In this document: positions 7,871 through 16,262 of the stretch, piece after piece
Numbering within the stretch: position 1 is the first letter of the stretch
How the letters are laid out: each line of letters opens with the position of its first letter
NCBI GenBank assembly: GCA_965222005.1
Contig: OZ244935.1
Span: 5,518,001-5,582,000 of the forward strand
Origin: CBDCTM01 sp965222005
Lineage (GTDB): Bacteria; Bacteroidota; Bacteroidia; Chitinophagales; Saprospiraceae
Direction: 5' to 3'
DNA: 64,000 nucleotides
Notes under the pieces: model-generated
The model's database searches: none
The model's input: only the letters and a program-made list of their open reading frames with translations
What the model was told of the DNA's origin: nothing
Translations under genes and position numbers: made by a program

Positions 7871-10306
7871 TCACTCACTCATCACCTTGCCAATCTGCCT
7901 GCTCGAAATCTTACGGATGAGCAGTACTGTAAGATGGACTGCTACTCCAAGCAAGGCCCAAAAAATAACTCTGGAGCGCCGGATGAGACCAAATATCAGC
8001 CCTAATGGAGCGCCCAGTCCCAATAGGGCAAATGCAGTACTCACACTGGCTTCACTAACGCCCAGCCCTTGAGGAATAATAAAAAAGATGACACCACTCA
8101 ACGAAATAAAAGCTGACACCGTAATGACAGAGGCAAAATCAGGCGTGAGTCCGAGGATGTAAAAAATGGCAAGCAGTTCAAGTAAGTTGAACGCTCGGCC
8201 AAGCATCTTAAAAAACACGCTGATAATGAAGCGGAAGAATGTCAATGGCTCTGTAGCAGCTTTTTCTGTGAAATTGAATTTTTTCAGCACAAAGGCCGAC
8301 AGCTTTGTTGGCGCTGTTGACAATGTAACTAAAGACATAGCCAGTGCCATTAAAAAAAACACGCCTGCAGCGATGCTCAATGGTAGTACAATCTTTTCGG
8401 GCAATGGTGCTACTACAAGCATGATACTTACTGTTGTGGCAGTAAACAAAATCCCCGTCAGCGAATGTATGAGCCTATTGTGAATGATTGCATTGCTGGC
8501 TTCATCCAGTTCCAGCCAATTGCCAATTTGTTTAATCTTATATGGCTCACCTCCCAGCCCAGCCAATGGAATGATGGCATTGTAGGCATCACCGGTGATT
8601 TCAATATAGAGCAGATCAATAAATGGAATTTTGTGTTTGGTGAGGTTGGCAATACTTAGTGTGTTGGCAAATATCCAGGGGATGGCACATGCAAATACTA
8701 AAAAAATCATTCCGCCAATAGTAGTCGCCGATTGAGCAATCACCTGAATATCCATATTGTAGATCAGCAAGCACAGGATACCAACGCCTACCAGATAATA
8801 CAAAAACGGATCAGGCGCTTTCAGCGAATATTTTTTTTTTGATTGCATCTCGGTTTTATTAAAAGCCCGGGTAATCGTAATCGACACAAATATAGCTCCA
8901 ATAAATACCAGCCAGAACATAAGCGTGTGCAAGCCAATAAGACAGAATATAAAGGCGATAAACGCTGAAACGTCCTGCTTATCGATTCCCCGAAATAATA
9001 CCACCAGCTTTTCCCAAAAAGAGGTACTTTTGGCCCCTACTTCATCTACCTGCTTAGTTACCACCAAATTACTAAGATGCTCCTTTTTGTTCCAGGTGAA
9101 CATAGCCATACGCACTATGATATAACTGGCCAATATCAAAAACAGGGGGATGGCATAGAGGTATATATCGCTACCGCCCGTTCGATAGGCACTGTAGCCC
9201 AGGGCAGCAAAAAAGATTACATATCGAATGTTGTCAGTGAGGGTATCATACCAGGCCCCAAAGCGCGAACTGCGAAAGGTCAGTCGGGCAATCTCGCCAT
9301 CGCAGCCATCTAAAATGGAGGCGATTTGAAAAATCAATCCACCCAGGGCTATCCACATCCATTGGCCCGAAGCGGCAAAATAAGCACCGAGCAAGGTAAG
9401 AAAAAACACAAAAGTAGTGACGGCATTGGGACTAACACCCCATTTGCTTAAATAAAGGCTGATACGGGTAGAGATGTGGCGGTTCAGTTTTTTGCTCACC
9501 CAGCCATCGGTCGGTTTGACTAATGACTTTAGCAAGCGGCGCTCCGCTTCTTTGCGCATGCCGGGATAATCAACATCCTGCCACACAGCTTGTTCGATCG
9601 AAATAGCACCTACCCCTTGCTCTTCAATAAGCTGGGTGATAATATTGCTTACCGAATTGGCTCCTTCATCTGCTTTCCGACGAATAAGTGCCCCCATACC
9701 GGCCGGAAAATAAAAAAGCCCTGTATCGATCAGATCGTAAGCAGGGATCTCCTTGCCAATCTCCTGAATGTTTCCATCACCCGACAATATCTTAGTAGCA
9801 TCCTCAATGTCATATACTCCTTCAATATTGGGATCACAGGCTAGGGAAGCTTGATCAGGATGCTGTAATGCTTTGTTAATAAATCTTTTAACCGTTTCTA
9901 CTGAAAATATATGATCGGCCATAGTGAGCAGGAATGAATCCTCAATATCAGCTGCCCCGGCAGCTAGCGACCGTCCATTGCCTAGCTCATAATCAGTACA
10001 CTCCACATACTCAATATCTACACCTTTTAGCTTGGTGGATTGTTTCAAAACTGAAATTATCTGCTTCCTATAGGCACCAGTAACTATTTTGAAATGCCGA
10101 ATGCCGGCACTATGAAGAGTAAGCACAGAACGTTCAAGCAGTCGGAGACCACCTACATCCAGAAGTACTTTCGGCAGCTCGGTTCCTTTTGCTCTGAAAC
10201 GCGTTCCGTTTCCTGCAGCCAGAATTACCGCATGGTCAACTTTAGGAGTTTTCTTCGGTGCGTATGTAGTGGCAGTATTCTCATACCGGGTGTGTGTAAC
10301 TTCCAT
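7871..10306 (-). CDS. Three-domain fusion: nucleotidyltransferase, CDP-alcohol phosphotransferase, flippase-like membrane domain
   Basis: 811 residues. Residues 24-250 are a sugar-phosphate nucleotidyltransferase: ILAAGNGTRF with downstream ELPKVLLDV, and TMADH as metal site. Residues 275-480 are a membrane CDP-alcohol phosphotransferase with the complete signature DG-EI-AR-8-G-3-D-3-D at about 336-358. The C-terminal 280 residues are multi-spanning and resemble the LPG-synthase-TM/UPF0104 (AglD-like) family. The first two domains parallel archaeal and thermophile inositol-1-phosphate cytidylyltransferase/DIPP synthase fusions; the third suggests lipid flipping. By inference it activates a polyol or sugar phosphate with CTP, transfers it to a lipid or alcohol acceptor and translocates the product. 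The actual substrate is unknown. Confidence 0.85.
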   Translation of the reverse strand: MEVTHTRYENTATTYAPKKTPKVDHAVILAAGNGTRFRAKGTELPKVLLDVGGLRLLERSVLTLHSAGIRHFKIVTGAYRKQIISVLKQSTKLKGVDIEYVECTDYELGNGRSLAAGAADIEDSFLLTMADHIFSVETVKRFINKALQHPDQASLACDPNIEGVYDIEDATKILSGDGNIQEIGKEIPAYDLIDTGLFYFPAGMGALIRRKADEGANSVSNIITQLIEEQGVGAISIEQAVWQDVDYPGMRKEAERRLLKSLVKPTDGWVSKKLNRHISTRISLYLSKWGVSPNAVTTFVFFLTLLGAYFAASGQWMWIALGGLIFQIASILDGCDGEIARLTFRSSRFGAWYDTLTDNIRYVIFFAALGYSAYRTGGSDIYLYAIPLFLILASYIIVRMAMFTWNKKEHLSNLVVTKQVDEVGAKSTSFWEKLVVLFRGIDKQDVSAFIAFIFCLIGLHTLMFWLVFIGAIFVSITITRAFNKTEMQSKKKYSLKAPDPFLYYLVGVGILCLLIYNMDIQVIAQSATTIGGMIFLVFACAIPWIFANTLSIANLTKHKIPFIDLLYIEITGDAYNAIIPLAGLGGEPYKIKQIGNWLELDEASNAIIHNRLIHSLTGILFTATTVSIMLVVAPLPEKIVLPLSIAAGVFFLMALAMSLVTLSTAPTKLSAFVLKKFNFTEKAATEPLTFFRFIISVFFKMLGRAFNLLELLAIFYILGLTPDFASVITVSAFISLSGVIFFIIPQGLGVSEASVSTAFALLGLGAPLGLIFGLIRRSRVIFWALLGVAVHLTVLLIRKISSRQIGKVMSE

Positions 10307-10684
10307 TATTCTCTACAAAAGATTTTCTCAAAAATAGATTCTAAACTGTGTGAAATCCAGATACTAGGGATCAATTTTGCCTTTGAAGGTGTACTTGTCG
10401 GCAGTCTGGGTTAAAAGAGACTGCAACCTACAAAAAGTTTTCCAGTTGGTTAAAGTTCAGCGCCGCAAATATCGGCAATTTTACTAAAGAGACCATAACG
10501 AAATGCATACTATTTTCGTATTGAAAATACAAGCATTTAAAAAATTACATGTGTAAATAACTGATAACTAGCTGATTACATTCGTGTCTGCTTTTAGTCC
10601 AGGCAGAACGCTAAAATCTACGCTTCTGTCGGCTCTAAAGGAATTTAACACAAGGGAGGAGAAGTGCTTAAATCTGAACTAAAA
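10307..10684. other. Intergenic stretch without recognised gene
   Basis: This spacer lies upstream of the fusion gene. Both strands contain only short, composition-driven reading frames. I see no tRNA-like fold, no clear TAnnTTTG promoter with a properly spaced TTG, and no repeat. Confidence 0.5.
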
Positions 10685-10716
10685 AAGCTTCCAGATTCCG
10701 GTGAATCTGAAAGCTT
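10685..10716 (-). terminator. Rho-independent terminator downstream of the AT-hook gene
   Basis: AAGCTTCCAGATTC (10685-10698) and GAATCTGAAAGCTT (10703-10716) form a 14-bp stem with one mismatch and a CGGT loop. Read on the minus strand it is followed by a run of six T. It serves the gene ending at 10846; the family A element 10753-10849 lies between the stop codon and this terminator. Confidence 0.7.
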
Positions 10717-10752
10717 CTATGGTATTTTTTTACCACTTGGAGTTTTAAAAAA

Positions 10753-10849
10753 TTAAGAGCAAGTTAGGAATTTGTTTTTGGAGCGAACGCAGCCAAACCC
10801 GCCTGCCAGGCAGATGGGCAGGTTTTATTCTGATCCCAAGATGTTCTAA
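10753..10849. mobile_element. MITE-like inverted-repeat element, family A copy 2
   Basis: A 97-bp copy starting TTAAGAGCAAGTTAGGAATTTG and ending, on the other strand, TTAGAACATCTTGGGATCAG. The inner stretch (TTTTTGGAGCGAACGCAGCC, then TTTTATTCTGA) matches the copy at 18897-19100 closely. The TAG stop of the AT-hook gene (10846-10848) lies inside its terminal repeat, so the element has probably replaced the original end of that gene. An additional small palindrome (GCCTGCCAGGCAG) is in the centre. Confidence 0.65.
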
Positions 10850-11760
10850 CTCCTTTTAAATTCCTTTTTGACTTTATTTTTTGATTCCATCATATTCTTA
10901 GTGGCATAATAGAACCCACGGCCAGGTGCTTTCACTTTGGCAAGCATTTTTTTGACATTAGCCAACTTGTGCAAGCTTCGGGCAACTTTGTTCTTCAGAT
11001 CAGCAGCACTCATGGGCTTACCCGATACTGAATTCTGCTTTCCGGCAAAGCCCAGCAATTCTGTGGACAACAACGGATATCCAGCCGTTTTAATCGTACC
11101 TATGACAAACTGATCCCATTCTGAAAACTTCGTAGCTCGTTTGCGTCTTCCAGCTGTTTTAGCCTTAGTTGCTTTCGCTGTTCTGCTGCTTGCTTTTGCA
11201 CGCACTGTTTTCGCCTTCGCGCTCACCGCCTTTTTCGGACGGCCCGGCCTGCGTTTTGCAGTCGCAGATTTCGCCTTCGCGCTCGCCGCCTTTTTCGGAC
11301 GGCCCGGCCTGCGTTTTGCAGTCGCAGATTTCGCCTTCGCACTCGCCGCCTTTTTCGGACGGCCCGGCTTGCGTTTTGCAGTCGCAGGCTTCGCCTTCGC
11401 GCTCGCCGCCTTTTTCGGACGGCCCGGCTTGCGTTTTGCAGTCGCAGGCTTCGCCTTCGCGCTCGCCGCTTTTTTCGGACGGCCCGGCTTGCGTTTTGCA
11501 GTCGCAGGCTTCGCCTTCGCGCTCGCCGCTTTTTTCGGACGGCCCGGCCTGCGTTTTGCAGTCGCAGATTTCGCCTTCGCGCTCGCCGCTTTTTTCGGAC
11601 GGCCCGGCCTTTTAATGGTGCTTCCGTTCTTCATTGCTTCTTCCAGCTGGAGCATGGTATTTTTAGTTTTCACCATCTGTTTTTCCAGGGAAGACAATTT
11701 TGCTTTCAGTTGTCTAAACAATGCAGAGGGAGAAGCTGTACTCGATTTTGTTTCACTCAT
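10846..11760 (-). CDS. AT-hook repeat DNA-binding protein
   Basis: 304 residues, strongly basic. The N-terminus (about 8-50, LFRQLKAKLSSLEKQMVKTK) looks like a short coiled coil. Residues 50-190 hold seven GRPKKA cores, each preceded by RRP or RKP, spaced 20 residues apart by SAKAK-ATAK linkers. This is the AT-hook motif that binds the minor groove of AT-rich DNA, here in a histone H1-like lysine/alanine setting. The C-terminal 100 residues (KFSEWDQFVIGTIKTAGYPLL, LHKLANVKKMLAKV, GRGFYYATK) form a folded, winged-helix-like segment. It is a likely nucleoid-associated protein. The repeat number probably varies, as the DNA units are nearly identical. Confidence 0.82.
   Translation of the reverse strand: MSETKSSTASPSALFRQLKAKLSSLEKQMVKTKNTMLQLEEAMKNGSTIKRPGRPKKAASAKAKSATAKRRPGRPKKAASAKAKPATAKRKPGRPKKAASAKAKPATAKRKPGRPKKAASAKAKPATAKRKPGRPKKAASAKAKSATAKRRPGRPKKAASAKAKSATAKRRPGRPKKAVSAKAKTVRAKASSRTAKATKAKTAGRRKRATKFSEWDQFVIGTIKTAGYPLLSTELLGFAGKQNSVSGKPMSAADLKNKVARSLHKLANVKKMLAKVKAPGRGFYYATKNMMESKNKVKKEFKRS
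11221..11613. repeat. 60-bp coding tandem repeat (six full units plus a partial)
   Basis: Units of exactly 60 bp start at 11221, 11281, 11341, 11401, 11461 and 11521, with a 33-bp partial unit from 11581. They differ at only a few positions each (GCTCGCCGCC/GCT, CCTG/CTTG, AGATT/AGGCT). Each unit encodes one AT hook plus linker. The variants are distributed in blocks, as expected from recent unit duplication. Confidence 0.92.
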
Positions 11761-12197
11761 TAGTTGAATTATTAATTATAAAATTTTCGCAAAATTAAAA
11801 AAAATAAACTATTTTTTGATTTTGAATTAAATAAATTATTGTTTATATCAATTTTCAATCCAAGATAATAAAATTAACAAACAACCCTGCATTCCACTGG
11901 CATTCAGCAATTTATAACAAAATGAATTTAATAAAAGATTAAAAAAATGCTTTAATAAAAAACAATTTTCGATTATTTGGAGCCAATAAATCAGCTTTAT
12001 TTTCCAGCTATTATACTCAAAATAAATGGTTTGATAATTTGTGTTATCACAAACGATTGAGATCATGTTTACATTTCATCCTTTGGGCTACCACGCCAAA
12101 TATTGTTTTATACTATCATGCCATTAGCATTAATTAAAGGAAGAGTTGATAATAACCGGATTTGTACTCTTCGAAGCGAGCTTTAAATCTGAGCAGA
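11761..12197. other. AT-rich intergenic region with a family A element end
   Basis: Strongly AT-rich spacer between the start of the AT-hook gene and the end of the LVIVD gene. At 12060-12110 the sequence CATGTTTACATTTCATCC, then TTTGGGCTACCACGCC, matches the right end of the family A element at 18897-18950 and the fragment at 6250-6298. No gene or clear promoter is recognised elsewhere in it. The short minus-strand frame 11848-12066 is composition-driven. Confidence 0.5.
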
Positions 12198-13628
12198 TCA
12201 AATCCGCAGCAGCTTCCCGAAAAATTGCTGTCCGTCCCAGTTTTCAAATTGATACACGTATAAGCCTGCAGGCCAATGGCTGGTATCTAGCCGAGCATTC
12301 CCCGAAATCTCCCGAGCTGCCTCCACTACCCTGCCCTGGCTGTCCAACACCCTAATCTGCCCTCTCATTCCGGCCCGCAATTGGAGGTGGAGCAGCTCAT
12401 CCACCGGATTGGGCCAAAGCTGAATTGCTCCCTCCCGATGCACTTCCACCGCTGCTACGGGCCGGTGGTATTGCAGCATTTTCACCCCCGTCCAATTGGA
12501 GGAAAAGGGAATGACTGCGCATATATACGATAGGAATAGCTGATCTTCATACACATCCACTCCCCAGGTGCCGATATTGTTGTCAACGCCACCATACAAG
12601 CTACAGGAATCGGGCGCACTGGCATCGCGCACATCTACCACATGCAGATCGCTCTTGCCGGTACTCATAAAGAGCAGATCATTTTCTTTATCCATCACAA
12701 TTTCGTTGGTATGCCCAAGGCTGCTAAACCAGGCCAAAGGGCTGCTGGTACAATCCCAGGGATTCCACCAGCTCACTTGCTGAATGTTAGTCGTATCGCC
12801 CACGTTCAATATTTCCAGCCCGCAATAATCGATGGCTATGTACGCCAATTCGCCGTCCAACACCAGATTGTTGTAAGCGCGGGGGCGATTGTTAAGCTCC
12901 GGCAAGGCATAGCGGCCTGTTTCGCGGGGCTTGGTCTTGTTGCTCACATTGATGATGCGCAGCCCTCCGGCATCGTAGCAAAGGTAAACCACATCATCAC
13001 GTACAGCCATGCCACGGGCATTGAATTTGGCGGGGTCGGGATTGGGATCGGGATAGTTGATGTCGGGTACAAATTGGGACACGAAAGTAATATCATTAGG
13101 ATCAGCAATATTCAAAATAATCAGGCCATGCTGCATGGCACCGAGATAGGCATAGTCGCCCTGTACCTTCACAATGCCGGCTCCGCTTGTAGGTACGCTA
13201 AACTGCCAGACGTCTTTCAGCACCGGCATTTCAGCCTGGCTCACATCCACAATGGCCATGCCGGGTGGTTGATCATTTGCAAAGAAGTTGCCCAGCGCCA
13301 GGTAGAGATATTGGCCATTTTGGGAAAGGCTCATCACCTGAAGGCCTCCCAGAGCCGCTGTGCCGATGGTATCTACCGGCAGTGGGCTAGCCGCATCCTG
13401 AATATCATAAATCCGCAGCCCACCTTCCTTATTGGCTACATACAGATAGTCACGGCCTGAGCGATCGTGCAGCATTGTCATGCTAATGTGTGCGCAATCG
13501 GAGGCGACTTCAGCAGTCAGCTCAATGTTCATGCTGGCACAAAGCTGTGCTTTCAGCAGTGGGTGCCACAAAAGATAGAAGCTGGTAATAAAACAAAATT
13601 GGAGAGCAGGTTTATACAAATTTTTCAT
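12198..13628 (-). CDS. LVIVD-repeat beta-propeller protein with T9SS sorting domain
   Basis: 476 residues from the ATG at 13628, which begins the signal peptide (MKNLYKPALQFCFITSFYLL, cleaved after LLKA); a nine-codon upstream extension is not needed. Six or more repeats of the LVIVD type follow (GLRIYDIQDAASP, MAIVDVSQAEMP, LIILNIADPNDI, LRIINVSNKTKP, LEILNVGDTTNI, LHVVDVRDASAP), which fold as a beta propeller in surface proteins. The C-terminal 75 residues (LWPNPVDELLHLQ, LDSQGRVVE, WPAGLYVYQF) form a type A sorting domain. It is likely a cell-surface or secreted binding protein; no enzymatic residues are evident. Confidence 0.85.
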   Translation of the reverse strand: MKNLYKPALQFCFITSFYLLWHPLLKAQLCASMNIELTAEVASDCAHISMTMLHDRSGRDYLYVANKEGGLRIYDIQDAASPLPVDTIGTAALGGLQVMSLSQNGQYLYLALGNFFANDQPPGMAIVDVSQAEMPVLKDVWQFSVPTSGAGIVKVQGDYAYLGAMQHGLIILNIADPNDITFVSQFVPDINYPDPNPDPAKFNARGMAVRDDVVYLCYDAGGLRIINVSNKTKPRETGRYALPELNNRPRAYNNLVLDGELAYIAIDYCGLEILNVGDTTNIQQVSWWNPWDCTSSPLAWFSSLGHTNEIVMDKENDLLFMSTGKSDLHVVDVRDASAPDSCSLYGGVDNNIGTWGVDVYEDQLFLSYICAVIPFSSNWTGVKMLQYHRPVAAVEVHREGAIQLWPNPVDELLHLQLRAGMRGQIRVLDSQGRVVEAAREISGNARLDTSHWPAGLYVYQFENWDGQQFFGKLLRI

Positions 13629-13775
13629 CGCAAATGTGTTTGGTAAGTATTGCAAATTAGTACAACTCTAAATGCGCCTTCCCCCAAATGGTTATGATTG
13701 ACAGAATGAGTCCTGATTCATATTTCTGAACTAATAGGATAGTCATCGCCTCCTTCCTAATAAAATTAACTATAT

Positions 13776-13950
13776 ATGAGCCTAAAATTACACTACTGGA
13801 AGGTATTCCTCTGCCTTTTTCTATCCACAAATTTGTTACAAGCAGCTTCTTTTTCGGCAATTTCCAGCGGCAATTGGCAAAACCCTCTTACCTGGCATCC
13901 CACGGGTTTGTTAGGCGTACCAGGAACAACGGATGACGTAAATATTATAT
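13776..13950 (+). pseudogene. 5' fragment of a T9SS cargo gene split by the ISKra4 element
   Basis: The ATG at 13776 opens a frame with a good signal peptide (MSLKLHYWKVFLCLFLSTN, then LLQAASFSA) and continues SSGNWQNPLTWHPTG, then LLGVPGTTDDVNI. The GNW...TW...VP...DDV pattern opens many Bacteroidota surface proteins. The frame is broken at 13951 by the insertion sequence. Together with 15575-16262 it is the remains of one secreted protein. Confidence 0.75.
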
Positions 13951-15574
13951 GAGTGCATGACAAATTAGGGGTTTTGTATTTAAGCAGCTAATCGGACTAA
14001 ATTTACTTTTCGTTCCCTTAGTCTGACGAATTGTATAAAATCTTCGATGTCTCCGTTTTGTTTTACAGCTCTAAGGTCAAGCATGTTTTGCGCCCCCTTG
14101 GATGACCATCTCATACCGCTTTGCTCCATTCTATCTTTGACCAAATGCTTACAAGTAGACTCTGCCAGAGCTGAACTGATTGGATACCCCTTTTTCAAAA
14201 AATCAGCGTAATTCATTTTGTGTTTATGGTTAGTCAAATAGGTGATTGCCTTATTTAACTGCTTCTTTTTGTTTGTCGATAATTCTGTTTTGTCTCTATT
14301 CAACACAAGGTCTTTTATTACCTTTTCAGTTCCTCCTTCCAATATATCTTTTAACACCCCTCTGACCCAGCTTGTTCTCAACTTAGAACTTTCTCCAAAT
14401 ATGGCATTGGCACAATCCCAAACGTATTCGCTTACATGGACTATGTCTAAAATGATTCCATCAAATTGACCTTCCAGATTATTCTTCTTTATGCTTGCCA
14501 GTATTTTATCTTCCAAGCCTATTCCGGCATCTATGGGGATGACGAATCGACTTTGGGAGTTGGTCATTTTTGATTTTAAATCTTCTATCCCATAATCTAT
14601 TGCCTTTTGCTGATTGGCTAAAAATGCTCTACGGTGAATTTTAGTGTGCATCTTATTTTCCGTTTTCTTTTGTTGTGTTGATGCTGGTTCGTCCTCTTGA
14701 GCAGCTTCTTTTTGCACTCCCATCAAGCCATCCAATATCTGGTCGGCAGTCCTTTGTTGAGGCGTAAAAACAGAGGTAACTGACACTGTCGCACTTTGTT
14801 TCTTACCCTTTTTCTCCCCTTTGCTTAGCCGCTTTTTGGGATTGGCCTCCTTTTGTTGTACTGCCTTTATCTTCGGCAATCCTTTACCATCAAAGGTAGT
14901 GCTAAAAAACAACGCTTCATCTTCTTGAGCTTCTTCTCGCTCCAACTCATAGTACTGATCAACGTACTCGCCCAAATGATTGACATTTCTCTCCGAAGAT
15001 TTTCCACTCAGATTCAAACCTAATAATTTATTCACTATCACTACGCTTTCTTTGTAACTCCCCTGGGTAGCACTTCCCCCTACCAACTCTTGTAGATTGT
15101 ACGACCAATAACAACCCTTGGGCAACTGCAAATAATCGTCTATTTTATAAAATTGACCGCGTTGAGTACTCAAATACGATGGACGATGGATTTGTATCAG
15201 ACCAAACAAACTGAGGTAGTTCCGCTTCTTTGTCCCTTTACTCCTGTAGCTCTCTCCTGATTCCAAAATCGGGAGATATTCCTCAACCTTTTTTAACTTT
15301 TGCTTGATTATGTAGTTCAATAGCAACAGTCCCAGCTTCAGCAATTCACTTAGTAGGCTTAGTTCTATTTTATCAATCCCTACATCCTGCTCTACATATT
15401 CATCACTTAGGTCAACCAATCTTCCGATTTCTTCTTCTATTTTTTGTATTAGTACTTTTTTGTCCATACCTTGAATTAGAGTTTGAGGGTCAGTAAATCT
15501 ATTTTCTAACTTAAATTTACTAAATTCCTTCAAACTCTTCTCATTTTAGGATTCCTCCAATTTGTCTCGCACTC
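13951..15574 (-). mobile_element. ISKra4-family insertion sequence, complete, with 9-bp target duplication
   Basis: 1624 bp. The left end (13951) reads GAGTGCATGACAAATTAGGG and the right end, on the opposite strand from 15574, reads GAGTGCGAGACAAATTGGAG: an imperfect terminal inverted repeat. Directly outside, ATATTATAT occurs at 13942-13950 and again at 15575-15583, a 9-bp direct duplication. One transposase gene fills the element. The ends and duplication are intact, so the insertion is probably fairly recent compared with the decay of its host gene. Confidence 0.88.
13980..15533 (-). CDS. ISKra4-family transposase
   Basis: Up to 517 residues from a TTG at 15533; the first ATG is at 15467 (495 residues), so the start is uncertain. 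Family hallmarks are FDGKGLPK followed by a KKGKKQSATVSVTSVF strand, IDAGIGLEDK (catalytic-core Asp region), DIVHVSEYVWDCANA, and the closing block KKGYPISSALAESTCKHLV with VKDRMEQSGMRWSSKGAQNM and LDLRAVK. These match the ISKra4 DDE-type transposases. A Lys/Gln-rich linker (about 230-290) is unusually charged. It is the only gene of the element and is full length, so probably still functional. Confidence 0.87.
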   Translation of the reverse strand: MKEFSKFKLENRFTDPQTLIQGMDKKVLIQKIEEEIGRLVDLSDEYVEQDVGIDKIELSLLSELLKLGLLLLNYIIKQKLKKVEEYLPILESGESYRSKGTKKRNYLSLFGLIQIHRPSYLSTQRGQFYKIDDYLQLPKGCYWSYNLQELVGGSATQGSYKESVVIVNKLLGLNLSGKSSERNVNHLGEYVDQYYELEREEAQEDEALFFSTTFDGKGLPKIKAVQQKEANPKKRLSKGEKKGKKQSATVSVTSVFTPQQRTADQILDGLMGVQKEAAQEDEPASTQQKKTENKMHTKIHRRAFLANQQKAIDYGIEDLKSKMTNSQSRFVIPIDAGIGLEDKILASIKKNNLEGQFDGIILDIVHVSEYVWDCANAIFGESSKLRTSWVRGVLKDILEGGTEKVIKDLVLNRDKTELSTNKKKQLNKAITYLTNHKHKMNYADFLKKGYPISSALAESTCKHLVKDRMEQSGMRWSSKGAQNMLDLRAVKQNGDIEDFIQFVRLRERKVNLVRLAA

Positions 15575-16262
15575 ATATTATATTATTATATTAATGGTTA
15601 CTCCGGCACAGTTAGTGGTGCTGCGGCACCGTCAAGCGCCTTTGCCAATTCGATTGTGGTGACCAATGCTTCAAACAATGGCAGCAGCCGACTGCTAATT
15701 GATGGCAAGCAAGCCTTACAATTGGTCGTGACCTACGAGTAATAGCAGCTAACCTACCTCAAAACACCGAAGTGTATCTGTCTAATTTTGCTATGCTTAG
15801 TGTACGAGGCTCCGTCTATATGAGTAGAGCGGCTGATAATACCAGGTCTAATCCCTTGGCACTCCGATTGGAGGAGGATGCTCAAATGGAAATCGGCAGT
15901 AATTTCAATTTCCATTATCAACGATCAGGGGGCTTTGAAGGCAACAATGAAATTTACTTGAAAGACCGCTCCCGGCTCAGTATTGGTGGCCATGCCAATT
16001 GGACAATGGGCTGGGGAAGCTTTTTTTTCCCAACCCGGCGGTTGATTGGGTCAATCTGCAGTTTAGTGAACCTTCCGATGAGCCGGTCATCATTGAGCTA
16101 GTCGATCCTGCCGGCGGGTATTTAAAAAGAGAAACTGCCCAGCCTGGCAATGCTGCCTTCGCCGTGCCACTACCCGGCCTTCCGCCCGGCCTCTACAGTC
16201 TGAGAATATTTAAGGGGCGAGAAGTTATTATCAAAAAGGTGGTTATCGACCCTTCTTTTTGA
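15575..16262 (+). pseudogene. 3' remnant of the split T9SS cargo gene, frameshifted
   Basis: Three overlapping open pieces in different frames read as one secreted protein. Piece one, 15584-15742, gives INGYSGTVSGAAAPSSAF, then VVTNASNNGSSRLLIDG. Piece two, about 15740-16026, gives ANLPQNTEVYLSN, then LRLEEDAQMEIGSNFNF and SRLSIGGHANWTMGWGS. Piece three, about 16026-16262, gives the type A sorting domain (LFFPNPAVDWVNLQF, PPGLYSLRIF, KKVVIDPSF). The switch from piece two to three is at a run of eight T (16021-16028). Joining across the insertion sequence does not restore the frame either. The coding signal is otherwise well kept, so decay looks recent. Confidence 0.75.

Noticed and set aside
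11221..11613. CRISPR-like regular spacing
   Set aside because: The 60-bp units are contiguous, nearly identical and coding; there are no unique spacers.
11141..11767. 208-codon open frame on the plus strand opposite the AT-hook repeats
   Set aside because: It is the mirror of a GC-rich repeat coding on the minus strand; its product is a monotonous Phe/Ala-rich sequence with no domain.
12642..13460. 272-codon plus-strand frame opposite the LVIVD propeller gene
   Set aside because: Antisense to a gene with clear repeats and sorting domain; no signal or motif of its own.
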